Source: Tridacna crocea
Lineage: Eukaryota > Mollusca > Bivalvia > Cardiida > Cardiidae
Length of the DNA stretch: 64,000 bases
Assembly (NCBI GenBank): GCA_943736015.1
Contig: OX031072.1
Coordinates: 8,583,501 to 8,647,500, forward strand
Direction of reading: 5' to 3'
Of the stretch, positions 1 through 10,206 are shown piece after piece. The notes under the pieces are model-generated. The model was not told the origin of the DNA. It searched no databases and worked only from the letters and a program-made list of their open reading frames with translations. Both the position numbers and the translations under genes were made by a program. Position 1 is the first letter of the stretch, and the number at the start of each line of letters is the position of its first letter.

Positions 1-46
1 GACAAGATATTATTGTTTTAAGATCATACTATTTTCTGTGCTACAG

Positions 47-200
47 AAAAATAACCATGGGCAGGTGAATCCGAGTGATTGTTTTAAGTTTAAAGTAGAA
101 GAGAGAGTGGAATGTTCAACTTCAAAGAAGGTCAAATATACAGAAAGAATGGACTACTTACTAGCCTTACCTGTCCCCATGGAATCAGTGACAAACAGAG
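47..200 (+). CDS. USP5: USP5 exon a (catalytic domain)
   Basis: Acceptor CTACAG ends at 46; donor GTATTT starts at 201. The exon begins in phase 0 and ends one base into a codon. It encodes 51 residues including [20 protein letters not shown] and LPVPME, characteristic of the USP5/13 catalytic domain after the UBA-side insertion. It is the first exon visible; the gene continues leftward beyond the window. Confidence 0.88.
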
Positions 201-3200
201 GTATTTCAGAAAAACATTGTACTTCGATAAATTAATTCTAATCTCTTTATCAACCAACAAATACGGTCAAAACTGTATTAACTTTTTACCACACAATTCC
301 GAGGCCTTTTGAAAACATTGTGGGAAAAAGAAAAAAATGTTGGTAATTTCATTTGAGTCACATCATAACTGTTGTCTGCAGGTATTTTTTAATTTTTGTT
401 GTATAGAAAAGAGTTAACCCTTTCTCCATAGATACTCATTTCTGCACATTGCTTGTAGGAGCCTTTGGAAAACATTGTGGCAAAAGGTGAAATTGCTCGT
501 GACGAGCAGTTTCACCTTTTGTCACAATGTTTTCTATGCTATCAAAAGGTGTCATATACACGTAAGAAACGGCGTCACCCTTGCTATTATTTAGGTTCAA
601 TTACAGATACCATAGAAATACCTTATGGGGGTAAAGGGTTAAGCAACCAGCTGAAAGATATTCAAATGTTGTCGCTTATTAAAGGTGATTTCTTTTTAGA
701 AGTATTGGAGATAAATATCAACCTATTTACTTCAGATGCTTACTAGATAGAGGTTGAATTTAACTTTGTATAAACAATACCATTTTAACTCTTTACCACA
801 CAATCTCGAATTTTAACACCTTTGTGGAAGATGCCTTTTGAAAACATTGTAGGAAAAGGAGAAAATGCTGGTAACCAGTATTTTCTCCTTTTCCCACAAA
901 GTTTTCTACCCTATCAAAGCAATGTTGTACCATTTGAGCCACTTTGAAATTGTCTTCTGCAAATGCTTTCAATTTGGATAGTTCTAAAATTTTGTTATGT
1001 GGCAACGGGTTAATAACCCAGGTAGAAGGTTTTTGAAAACATTGTGCAAAGATAGGAAAATAATGGTAGACATGCTTTGATTTCCATTTAGGAAAATTCT
1101 TGAGCAAGGAATTGCAGAAAGTCAGCTTACTAGAAATTACTAGGAATTAGAAACTCAAGAAAGATATGAATAAAGTAAATTATTGCTGATTTAACCCTTT
1201 ACCACACAACAACGACTTTTGATGACCCTGAGGTAGAAGCCTTTGAAATCATTGTGGGAAAAGAAGAAAATGGTGGTATCAAGTATTTTCTCCTTTTCTC
1301 ACAGTGTTTTCTACCCTTCCCAAATCAAATTTTGATTTTTCAGTCACATTTATTATGTCGTCTGCAAATGCTTTCAATTTGAACGAGTCTATAAATTTGT
1401 TGTTTAGTAAAGGGTTAACTGATATTCTTGGGAAAGTGGCTTGCACTAAAAACTACCAAACAAATGTCTGAAACCTTTACAAAACAATCTGTCTTTCATT
1501 GATTCCAAAATAGATTGTGTATTGAGACATTGTGGGAGAAGGAGAAAAGGCTGGCAACTGGCATTTTTTTGCCTTTTTCCAAAATTTCCTCATACACAAC
1601 TTTTCAAGGGCAAGTTTCAAGAGCAAATATTTTCAATTAAGCTACATTCATTTGTCATCTGTAAATATTTCCAACTTGAAAAAAGTCTAAGATTGTGTCA
1701 TATGATAAAGAGTTGGTAGTTATTATTTACAATGATTGTTAGATGCAGTAGAAGTCTGGGAAACAAAGAAGAAGGAATTAGAAAGCCAAAAACAAGTAGT
1801 GTAAGTCATTTTATTATGTTATAGAATTTTATCAGTCATACCCTTTGAAGAGGAGACCACATTAGAGAAAAAGTTTGTTCACTTGGGTATCTTATAATTT
1901 TCAATGAACCATAGTTTCTTGACAGCAAAGATTGAAAAAAAAAAACATTTCATGGATTACAGAGGGAGGATATGAAAATCTGTACATGCCTGATTTTCAT
2001 TAATAAATTATGATTTATTTCTCAGAAAGAAATTTAAATGACATCACACTTGCATCAAACAATGCTTATCTCAAAGACTTGACTTAAGTTGGCTTTTAAG
2101 ATATAATTCAATTTTTATTTCAATCAACAATGATAAGATATAATCTTATTTTATTTTCATCAACAGCAATAGGATATAACACAATTTTTACTTCAATTAA
2201 CAAAATAATTCAATTTTTTTCAGTCAGCAGTGATTCTATTTCAATCAGTGATAATGGGATATATAGAGGATATATATTTTTTTCTTTTTTGTTTAAACAT
2301 CATTGGTGATATTTTCACAAGTGGCACAGCCACAAGAGAAAATATTACCAATAGTAATTATGAAACACTGAAAAATATTTCACTAATATTTTTTGATAAC
2401 CTACCAAAAAGCATGAATTAAAATTCAATTTTACTTCAATATTAGATTCTTTTTGTCACATAAATGTATTTCAAGAACTTCTGTTTTTGATATGGTAGAA
2501 AAAAATTCTGTGAAAAGGAGAAAATGCTAGTTTCTGCTTTTCCAGTATTGTTATCAAAAGCTTTCTTTTTCAGGGTCTGAAAAAAATGGTACTGTATGAT
2601 AAAATTTAGATACTTCTCTTTTTTTTTTTCAGTGACCCCAAAGATATTGTCCGTCCAAGAATTTCTATGAAATCATGTATAGAATCCTTTGCAGCCACAG
2701 AATCTATAGATGGATTTTACAGTACAGCTATCAATGGAACAACAGTAGCACACAAGTTGGTATACATAGATATACTCTTTCTCAGTGGGATTAATTGCAT
2801 GATTGTCAGGTGTTTTATGCCATTTTCAACATTATTGCAGTTATATCGGGGCTAGCCAGTGCACCTACATATGCTTTCCTGAAATTTTATTTTACCAGCG
2901 CTAGGCTTGATATTTTTTATGAAGCCACTGGTGAATAAGTGAAAAAATGGAAAGAATTATAAAAAAATAGCATATGGATATATTCATGAATATTTATCTT
3001 AGGTTTTTTATGTGCTTTTCATATCTGTTCTTTGTATGCTCTCTTGAGAGTTCCTAAGTTTGAAACAGACTCGCAAAAGTGGAGTGCCATGTTTGCATCA
3101 GAATTTGCCACTTGTAAGTTCGTCGTCTGTTAACTCTACCAAACAATTTTTTTTTATCTACTTAAGGCTTATGGCACATCATGGAAAAAGGAGACATGGT

Positions 3201-6200
3201 GTGTGTTTTCATTATGAGCCAGTATCTCTCTATCTATATGACAAAATTTTATGAACTTCATTATGAGCCAGTATCTCTCTATCTATATGGCAAAATTTTA
3301 TGAACTTCATTATGAGCCAGTATCTCTCTATCTATATGACAAAATTTTATGAACTTTATATTGCTAAGCAGACACTATTTTTTTTTTTTTTTGTTTATTA
3401 AATAAAATGGCATGTCATGGAAAAAGGGGGTATATTCAAAACATGATACCTCTTATATATTTATGCCTAAAAAGGTTTTTCTTGGCATTGAATATCATTT
3501 CAACAAACTAACTTGTTTGTTTCAGGAGAACAAGATTATCAACATTTCCAGACTATTTAATGGTACAGTTCAAGAAATTCACAGTGGGGGATGATTGGGT
3601 ACCAAAAAAATTAGGTAATGTTTGAAGAGGCAAGAACGTTATTATCTATTTCATCTGAAAATTGTTTTGATTAGGTTTATATGGGAAAGCAGCTTAGGGC
3701 TTGGAATGAAGCTTGCACAATCTATATTTTCAAGAAATTCCAGCAAAGTATAGATAGGTCCTCTGTCTACTAGCTTAGCTTACTTCCTTCATCTTTCATC
3801 AGACCTATCTTTATAACAGTGGAGCAGTTGGCAAAATAGCTTGTATATGCACCACAACTTTTCCCTATATATTCATGTTGTGAATTCCTGATTTACACAA
3901 ATGTTTTCAAAGTAGCTTACTACAAATTAGAGTCAGGAGGCAATGAGGTTCTTTCCATAATTTTTATAGATGATGTTAAAAAAGATGTTTCGTTTTTGTA
4001 CTACTGAGCAATGCTCTGGCATAAAGGTATTTAATGCATTTCCACAATGCATTATACAAGCAAGTCATTGTGTAGTTGTAGATCCATAAAATCTATTTTG
4101 TCCAACAACCAACAGATCTTTTTTTTGCAGATGCATAAAGTCCCTATATACAGAACATGACTCCACTGCTTGTAACTCTGCTATTTTCTGTCAATGTCTC
4201 TTAAAATCTGGAGGGAGATCTGGGCTCGTATTTTCACCAACCATTCTTGAGAATATTTTTAATCTTATTCTCCAAGGTTTTCTAAATTTGTAAGTAACAC
4301 AAGTTCTGATTGGCTAAACCAAATGGTTTAGCCAATCAGAAGTTGTGTTACTTACAAATGTAGAAAATTCTTGAGAATAAGACAAAGAATTTTCTTAAGA
4401 ATGGTTGAATATAGGCCCTGATCAGGGAAAGTATGAAGGGGGAACTTTTTTTTTGTTTGCTTTTCCGTCAAATAGCAATTGATAATTTTTTGTAATTTTT
4501 TATACAATGGTCATGCTCATGTATAATTTCATGTTTGTATTTTTTAAGACTTCGTGAAAGAGAACTGAATGGAATTAAAAAAGATTTTTCTTTGTTTACA
4601 GATGTTTCATTAGATATACTACAGGAGTTAGATATATCTTCATTAAGGGGGTGTGGCTTACAACCAGGAGAGGAGGAGCTGCCAGAACAAGAATCATCCA
4701 ATCAGGCACAAGGTAGGTCCTTAAAATTTTATCTATGTTTGCCGTGAACAAGACAGTTACCGGTTTCATTCTGGCGTATTTGACTGTTTTAGCATCTGCA
4801 ATCATTTGGACCCTAATGTACCTTCTTCTACAAGTCACACAGTGATTGCAAAAGGCTTCTTTTTCAGGGTCTTAAAACTCTGGATTGTGTGTTAACTCTA
4901 TGCCAAAGGAAAAAATTTTAGACTGGTCCAAATTGAAAGCATTTGCATCTTACTGTGCATGTATTTTTGTCATAGAAATTGAATTAAAAGTGTATTTTTG
5001 CACATAATGATGCACTGAAACAAGTAGCACTTTCTTCAGGTAGTATTGGTGAAGAGGAAAAAAGGATCTTTGAAATGTCACCGTAAAATAATGTAAATGC
5101 TGATGGCATGACGTTACACACCAAACTAGGAAACAAAGGCAGGAAATTTAAAGCTGTGGAATTACAGCTGTTTCTACTTTGAAAATTATTGTTGGAAAAG
5201 GAGAAATTGTCTGCTGAGCCTTTTTTTTTCCTTGAAAATGAAATTTGTTCTTGGAGGGGTAGAAAACGCTGTGGGAAAAGGAGAAAATGCTGGTTACCAG
5301 CATTTTCTCTTTTTCCTACAGTGTTTTCCAAAGGGTTCTTTCTCAGGGGCATCAAAAGTAGGGATTGTGTGGTAATGGGTTAATGCTTAATTTGGACAAA
5401 TCATCTCCCTTTTTAACTCAATGATTCATATATAACATGCGTATTAGTACATTTACCATGCTCACAACCAGGCTTCTGAATATTAAAGATGTTTCAAGTC
5501 CAATATAAGCTAGGTTTTTGAAATGTATATACCATTTTCAAAAGCAAATTTTGAGAAGTGAGTACGGTGAACCAGATGTTTTCTTTTTACTGAAATCTCC
5601 CAGAAACATGATGGGCTTTGTATGTGCAAAGTTTTTTTAAAATCTGTCTGTTAGAAAGATTTGTAATACAAGTCTTTAACTAAGATATTATATGCCTAGG
5701 CTTACATCATGTAATTTTAGTCAACTTGTTTAGAAAAAAAAAAGAATGTAAAAACCTGTTTATTTAACTCTTACTAAACAACAAAATTTTGGACTAGTCC
5801 AAATTGAAAGCAGTTGCAGACAACAAAATAATTGAGAATCAAAAAGTGAAACTTGGTTTGGAAAGGGTAGAAAACATTGTGGGAAAAGGACCAGCATTTT
5901 CTCCTTTTCCCACAGTGTTTTCAAAGGTTTTCTTTCTCAAGGTCGTTAAAAGTCGGGATTGTGTGGTAAAGGGTTAAGAGTTAACTCCTCAAAGGATGAC
6001 AAAACTGTAGACTTGTCTGAATTGCATTTGCAGACAAAAAAAAGTGTTTGGCTCAAAAATTGCAGTTTGCTGTTGGAAAGGTGGAAAACACTGTTGGAAA
6101 AGGAGAAATTGCTGTTTAACCCTTTACCACACAATCCCAACTTTTAACGACCGTAAGAAAGAAGCCTTTTGAAGACATTGTGGGAAAAGGAGAAAATGCT

Positions 6201-9200
6201 GGTAACCAGCATTTTCTCCTTTTCCCACAATGTTTTCTACCTTATCAAAGAACAACTTCACCATTTTACCAGCATTGAAATATTTGTCTGCAAATGCTTT
6301 CAATTTTGACAAGGCTAATATTTTGTTGTGTGGTAAAGGGTTAAGAGCATTTCCTCCTTTTGCCACAAAGTTTTCGCATCCGTGTTCCTGTTGTCTTATG
6401 AATGAACATGAAAGTCCAAAACAAATGCCTGACTGAAATACAAACCTCACCTGGCGGGATCAGCTAAAGAGAATTCTTACTGATGCAATTGTTAGATATT
6501 GATTTTATACTCAAAAGCTATGCAGTTAGGACGGAGTGATCTTTCGTAACATGTTTTTAAAACTTGGGATTGTGTGTTTAACCCTTTCCCAAACAAGCCC
6601 TGGTTTTTACATCTTTGCAGTAGAAGTCTTTTGAAAACACTGTGGGAAAAGGAGAAATTGCTCGTGACGAGCAATTTCTCCTTTTCCCACAGTGTTTTCT
6701 ACCCTTCTTGAGACCTTACTGCCATTTTCTCAAAATCTAAAATTGTCGTCTGCAAACTCTTTCAGTTTGGTAGAGTCCAAAATCTGTCGTTTGGGAAAGG
6801 GTTAAGGATTGTGTAATCTTTTATTTCAGCCATTGTGCCAGATGATGGTATAGTGATGCAGTTAGTAGATATGGGCTTTAGTATAGAAGGCTGCAAGAAA
6901 GCTGCCTTTCATACACAGAATGCTGGGATAGAGGAGGCCATGAACTGGGTCATGCAACACATGGAAGATCCAGGTAACCTGTGAATAGTTTACCTGTCTG
7001 TATATACAGCAATACTGATAATTCACAGACCAATGGAATAAGATATTCTAGCCATGTTTTAGCAAAAGTGCTTACGATGCAATTCCCTTATGTGTTTTAA
7101 CAAGTGAGTCATCACTTAATTATTTGTCTGTAATGTGCATTTTCTCGAACAACATGCTGGATCACTTGGTAGAATGGACCTTTTGACATGTAGAAAATTA
7201 AAAAAATGCCCAAAAATTTTCAACTCTTGTGAACCTACACAGAATTGCATTAAATTACATTGTCCAAATTTTGGCAGATCAGCAATACTGTCTACTTGTC
7301 CATTTTTTTTTTTTTTATTCTTAATATAGCAACTTTGTTCGAATGTGTTTTACATGACAGGTTAAAAATAGCTCTAATGATGGAATATGTCCAGAAAACT
7401 GTAGAAAACATTGTAGGAAAAGGAGAAAATGTGTTTTACCAGCATTTTCTCCCTTTTCCCTCAATGTTTTTCAAAGCCTCCCCCCTGGGGTAAAAAATTC
7501 AGGATTGTTTTATAAAGTGTTAAATCATAAACAATGTGTGGATTTTAGAGCAAATTGTTTTTTCAAGGTGTGTTGTTAAAGTGCATGCTTTGAAAGTGTT
7601 TTTGTTTTTATTGTAGATTTTGGGGCTCCATTTGTGTTACCAGGAGCTAAAGCTTCCTCATCCTCCTTCACACCAAATGAAGAGGCCCTAGTTATGATAA
7701 TGTCCATGGGTTTTACAAAGGATCAAGCTACCAAAGCTTTAAAAGCTACTGTAAGTTAGCCATGAAGCACTGAGTTGCTATGTGCAAGCTGATCTAGTTG
7801 TCAATCATAACTGATTTATCATAATTGTATTCTTTCATTAGAAGCAATCATTTTTGATCCTTTATAATTGGATCAAGGTTTAGAACAGTTTACCAGGTAA
7901 CAAACTTTTAGATTTTCCCAATTAAAAGTATTTGCACACACCACCTTCAGTGCGGCTCAAATAATAAAATTTGTTTTTAAAATGGAAGAAAACATTTGTG
8001 GAAAAAGGAGAAAATGCTGGTTACCAAAATGTTTTCAAAAGCTGCCTTTCTCAGGATCACTAAAACTCAGAATCATTTGGTAAAGGTTTAACTCTTTACT
8101 CACCCATAAAATTTTGGTCTAGACCAAATTGAAAGCATTTGAAGAAGACAAATTAATTGTCGCTGAAACGATATTTTCTGTCTTTGACCCTTTACCCCAT
8201 AAGGCATTTCTATGGTATCTCTAAATGACCCTAAATAACAGCAAGGATGAAGCCGTTTCTTATGTGTATATGACACCTTTTGATAGCATAGAAAACAATG
8301 TGACAAAAGGTGAAATTGCTCGTCACAAGCAATTTCACCTTTTGTCACAATGTTTTCCAAAGGCTTCTACAAGTAATACGTCGAAAGGAGTATCTATGGA
8401 GTAAAGGGTTAAAAGGATAGAAAACTGTGGGAAAGGAGAAAATGCTGCTTACCAGCATTTTCTCCTTTTCCCTCAATGTTTTCAAATGTCTACTCTTTCA
8501 GAGTTGTTAAAAGTCAGAGTTGTGTGGTAAAGATTTAACTGTCTTTGATGCATGTTCAGTAACTATGGCAATGCAAAGGTATAGACAATCACTACTGATA
8601 CTAGATAATTGTTTTTAATCAGGATAACAATGTAGAGAGAGGTGTAGAATGGATATTTTCACATCCTGATGAACTAGAGTCGCCCATGGAGACCGAGGAA
8701 CAAAATTCTGCATCTTCTACACCTCCCCCGTGTCGAGACGGTAATGGAAGTAAGTAATTGTGATTTTTCTATGAATTGAAATTATTGTCTTGATCTTTTA
8801 ACCCTTTGCTGAATGATCCAAAGTTTTTCAGACTTGAGGTAGAAGACCTAAGGAAACATTGTAGGAAAAGGATAAAATGCTGGTAACCAGCATTTTCTTC
8901 TTTTCCAACAATGTTTCATTGCCTTTCAAAGACAAATGCGACCATTTAGGCAATATTTGATAAATTGCCATTTAGGCAATATTTGATATTTAATGCATTT
9001 GCTTATAACATACTGAGTATCAAATTTTACAATCCTGACAGAAAAGCCTTTTAAAAACATGATTGGGAAAGGAGTAAATGCTGGTAACCAGCATTCTCTC
9101 CTTTCCCCACAATATTTTCTACCTTGCTCTAAACAAATTTCAGTCTTTTAGTTACATTTATTATACCCTCAAAATGTAGTGGAGGGGAGTAAACTGGAAT

Positions 9201-10076
9201 TGCCAAGGTTGTCTGTCTGTCCATCTGTCCATAGAAACAAAATTTTCAGGTATTGAACTCAAATTTACACACAGGGTTTCTATATATATGAAGTTGTGCA
9301 TGTGCATTTTTCTTGACACTGCTGCAATTTGTTACAGAATTACCTCCCGTTGAACTTTTTACAACTCTGTGACAAAGATCTGTTCTTGTGTCAAGGAGCT
9401 AGTTGGAGGGTTGGGGGAGGGAGGTTATAATCAAGTATAGTGATGACTCTACAACTGTATAGTGCTTTGAATTTGGACCAGTCGGAACAAATTATCGTTT
9501 GGTGCAGGGTTAATGGTACTGCATTTTTAAATTTCTCATATGATAACTATTGACTTTTCATTCCATTCGTGAAAAGTTTCCTGTAGTATTGTAATCTAAG
9601 CACATTTAACTCATTACCAAACAACAAAATTTCAGGTTTATCTAAATCCAAAGTATTTTGCAGACGACAGAATAAAAGTGACTGAAAATTCGAAATTTGT
9701 TTTCTAGAGGGTAGAAAATGCTGGAGGGTAGAAAACATTGTGGGAAAAGGAGAAAATTCTGGTTACCAGCATTTTCTCCTTTCCCCACAATGTTTTTCTA
9801 AAGGCTTTTTTTTTTTCAGGGTCTTCAAAAGTAGGGATTGTGTGGTAATGGGTTAAGACAATGGTCACATTCTCCTGTGTCTTTCAATCCTGTATCTTTG
9901 CAGAATACAAGTTAGTGGCGTTCATCAGCCACATGGGGACATCCACGATGGTCGGACATTACGTGTGTCACATACTGAAGGACAAACGATGGGTGATTTA
10001 TAATGATGAGAAAGTAGCCCTATCTGAGCATCCGCCCACTGACTTGGCGTACATGTATTTATATCAGCGCATTTAA
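47..10076 (+). CDS. USP5: USP5/USP13-type ubiquitin C-terminal hydrolase, 3' part of gene (9 exons)
   Basis: Cysteine protease of the USP family; USP5 (isopeptidase T) takes apart unanchored polyubiquitin chains in cytosol and nucleus. Seen here: exons 47-200, 1743-1800, 2633-2755, 3526-3614, 4602-4712, 6830-6973, 7617-7750, 8623-8749 and 9904-10076. Together they give 1,113 bases, 370 codons plus TAA, with every split codon in phase and every intron GT-AG. The fragment includes the catalytic-domain stretches [19 protein letters not shown] and [14 protein letters not shown], the motif [15 protein letters not shown], two UBA domains, and the final segment with GHYVCHI, whose first His (fragment residue 332) is the expected catalytic His. 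The zinc-finger UBP domain and the catalytic Cys box must lie to the left of the window. The final residues YQRI look more like USP5 than USP13, but an invertebrate gene may be co-orthologous to both. Every intron over 800 bp carries hairpin elements. Confidence 0.93.
278..417 (+). mobile_element. TTAA hairpin element, deletion derivative
   Basis: Both TTAA-flanked ends are present, but the right arm of the central palindrome is lost. Its right TTAA (414-417) is also the left TTAA of the next element. It sits in a USP5 intron. Confidence 0.6.
414..642 (+). mobile_element. TTAA hairpin element, type B
   Basis: Type B ends (CTCCATAGATACTCATTTC on the left, CCTTATGGGGGTAAAGGG on the right). The near-perfect palindromic core is centred on TGCTCGTGACGAGCA, with arms reading GTGGCAAAAGGTGAAAT. 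TTAA at both ends. Confidence 0.8.
785..1013 (+). mobile_element. TTAA hairpin element, type A
   Basis: Ends CTCTTTACCACACAAT and CAACGGG between TTAA duplicates. The core palindrome TGCTGGTAACCAG is flanked by ACATTGTAGGAAAAGGAG arms. Confidence 0.8.
1191..1418 (+). mobile_element. TTAA hairpin element, type A (decayed core)
   Basis: Intact TTAA ends with CCCTTTACCACACAAC and GTAAAGGG. The core has mutated to TGGTGGTATCAAGTA, so the hairpin is imperfect. A further, strongly decayed copy follows at about 1473-1716, just before exon b. Confidence 0.7.
1743..1800 (+). CDS. USP5: USP5 exon b (short, charged linker)
   Basis: A 58-base exon between a TTAG acceptor (1739-1742) and a strong GTAAGT donor at 1801. 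It takes one base from the previous exon and passes two bases to the next. The encoded peptide [18 protein letters not shown] is a Lys/Glu-rich helix that matches the charged linker of the family. It is too short for ORF finders and was found from splice phase and family order. Confidence 0.75.
2098..2440. repeat. AT-rich degenerate tandem repeat and partial family-G element
   Basis: Repeated blocks of the type GATATAATTCAATTTTTATT run from about 2098 to 2250. They are followed by an inverted repeat (GGTGATATTTTCACAAGTGG facing CCACAAGAGAAAATATTACC) that matches the head of family G elsewhere in the window (14830-15195, 48955-49390). Confidence 0.45.
2633..2755 (+). CDS. USP5: USP5 exon c
   Basis: The acceptor follows a long T tract (AG at 2631-2632). 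The donor is GTTGGT at 2756, a weak match chosen because it restores the AAG (Lys) codon with the next exon. The exon encodes [19 protein letters not shown] and [13 protein letters not shown], the segment preceding the conserved FPDYL strand. A remnant of a hairpin element lies just upstream in the intron (about 2500-2610). Confidence 0.88.
2834..2955. mobile_element. SINE-like fragment
   Basis: AGTTATATCGGGGCTAGCCAG and following sequence resemble the segment at 40944-41165. Only about 120 bp can be matched by eye. Confidence 0.35.
3210..3356 (+). repeat. 49-bp tandem repeat, about 3 copies
   Basis: Units start CATTATGAGCCAGTATC at 3210, 3259 and 3308, nearly identical, in the intron before USP5 exon d. 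Near-identity suggests a recent duplication. Confidence 0.85.
3526..3614 (+). CDS. USP5: USP5 exon d (FPDYL / [14 protein letters not shown])
   Basis: Acceptor TTTCAG ends at 3525; donor GTAATG starts at 3615. It reads [18 protein letters not shown] followed by [11 protein letters not shown], one of the most recognisable USP5/13 stretches. The preceding intron carries a 49-bp tandem repeat. Confidence 0.92.
4208..4425. mobile_element. family H palindromic MITE
   Basis: Inverted ends of the type TATTCACCAACCATTCTTGA surround a palindromic centre (GATTGGCTAAACCA facing TGGTTTAGCCAATC). Further copies are at about 24820-25015, 25015-25200 and 32922-33117. Confidence 0.75.
4602..4712 (+). CDS. 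USP5: USP5 exon e
   Basis: Acceptor TTTACAG ends at 4601 and donor GTAGGT starts at 4713. It encodes [20 protein letters not shown] then [17 protein letters not shown], matching the end of the insert-containing catalytic region before the first UBA domain. The split codon with exon f gives Ala. Confidence 0.92.
5225..5383. mobile_element. TTAA hairpin element, type A, left-truncated
   Basis: The palindromic core around 5270-5325 and the right end GTGTGGTAATGGGTTAA are clear. The left end merges with decayed sequence from 5140 that holds a second, broken hairpin arm. A smaller remnant lies at about 4850-4965. Confidence 0.6.
5764..5977. mobile_element. TTAA hairpin element, type A, core half-deleted
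   Basis: TTAA ends are intact, but the left half of the central palindrome stops at GGGAAAAGGACCAGC, losing about 15 bp. A truncated neighbour follows at 5981-6119. Confidence 0.7.
6116..6344. mobile_element. TTAA hairpin element, type A
   Basis: Complete copy with core TGCTGGTAACCAGCA. The left TTAA is shared with a truncated copy (5981-6119) whose internal sequence stops there, indicating insertion into that copy. About 35 bp beyond the right end resembles another hairpin arm. Confidence 0.8.
6578..6805. mobile_element. TTAA hairpin element, type C ends with CTCGTGACGAG core
   Basis: Ends CCCTTTCCCAAACAAG and GTTTGGGAAAGGG; core AATTGCTCGTGACGAGCAATT. It ends 24 bp before USP5 exon f. Confidence 0.82.
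6830..6973 (+). CDS. USP5: USP5 exon f (UBA1)
   Basis: Acceptor TTTCAG ends at 6829; donor GTAACC starts at 6974. It encodes the first ubiquitin-associated domain: [20 protein letters not shown], then the second and third helices ending in [14 protein letters not shown]. The MGF loop and the NW pair are the usual UBA landmarks. A TTAA hairpin element ends only 24 bp before this exon, so branch point and pyrimidine tract are squeezed against transposon sequence. Confidence 0.94.
7375..7523. mobile_element. TTAA hairpin element remnant
   Basis: The core (GAAAATGTGTTTTACCAGCATTT) and right end with TTAA (7520-7523) are visible; the left end is not. Confidence 0.5.
7617..7750 (+). CDS. USP5: USP5 exon g (UBA2, first half)
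   Basis: Acceptor TTGTAG ends at 7616 and donor GTAAGT starts at 7751; the exon ends in phase 0. It begins [10 protein letters not shown], continues through a Ser-rich linker, then [20 protein letters not shown], the first two helices of the second UBA domain. Confidence 0.94.
8088..8538. mobile_element. type A element split by a type B insertion
   Basis: The left half (8088-8183) and right half (8413-8538) of one type A copy are separated by the complete type B element 8184-8412. A further decayed type A copy abuts it on the left (about 7900-8091). All lie in the intron before USP5 exon h. Confidence 0.75.
8184..8412. mobile_element. type B TTAA hairpin element nested in type A
   Basis: Core AATTGCTCGTCACAAGCAATT with GTGACAAAAGGTG arms. 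The left duplicate has mutated to TTGA, the right is TTAA. Confidence 0.75.
8623..8749 (+). CDS. USP5: USP5 exon h (UBA2, second half, and linker)
   Basis: Acceptor AATCAG ends at 8622. Of two possible donors (8741 and 8750), the GTAAGT at 8750 is preferred because it gives Gly-Lys-Tyr at the next junction as in the family. It encodes [20 protein letters not shown], the last UBA2 helix, then an acidic Ser/Pro-rich linker. Confidence 0.9.
8798..9005. mobile_element. TTAA hairpin element, right end lost
   Basis: Left end CCCTTTGCTGAATGATCC and a full core are present; the right side dissolves into a short duplication of GCCATTTAGGCAATATTTGAT. Confidence 0.6.
9012..9513. mobile_element. TTAA hairpin element interrupted by a GTCTGTCTGTCC-type repeat
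   Basis: The core (GCTGGTAACCAGC near 9080) and right end (9510-9513) are separated by about 280 foreign bases (about 9167-9450) starting AAATGTAGTGGAGGGG and containing TTGTCTGTCTGTCC, a motif also found in the element at 38095. Confidence 0.55.
9606..9856. mobile_element. TTAA hairpin element, type A
   Basis: Both TTAA ends. A small internal duplication repeats GAGGGTAGAAAA just before the core. It ends 47 bp before the last USP5 exon. Confidence 0.8.
9904..10076 (+). CDS. USP5: USP5 last exon (His box and C terminus)
   Basis: Acceptor CTTTGCAG ends at 9903; stop TAA at 10074-10076. It encodes [20 protein letters not shown] and then [17 protein letters not shown]. The His of GHY is the catalytic base of USP enzymes and the WVIYND block lines the active site. 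The chain ends YLYQRI. Confidence 0.95.
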
Positions 10077-10181
10077 ACACGAACAGGTGTATCAGTTTCT
10101 GATTAGTTAATTCTGAGTTTTGGTGCAACACAGTTTAAAAGTTATCTTTCTGTAACTCTTTCACTAATGAAATGTGTTTAG

Positions 10182-10187
10182 AATAAA
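10182..10187 (+). terminator. polyadenylation signal of the USP5 gene
   Basis: AATAAA lies 106 bp after the USP5 stop codon, in AT-rich sequence. It is the first canonical signal downstream and is positioned as expected for a short 3' UTR. A hairpin-element remnant begins only about 20 bp after it. Confidence 0.55.
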
Positions 10188-10206
10188 CTTGTCAAAGTTG
10201 AGATTA

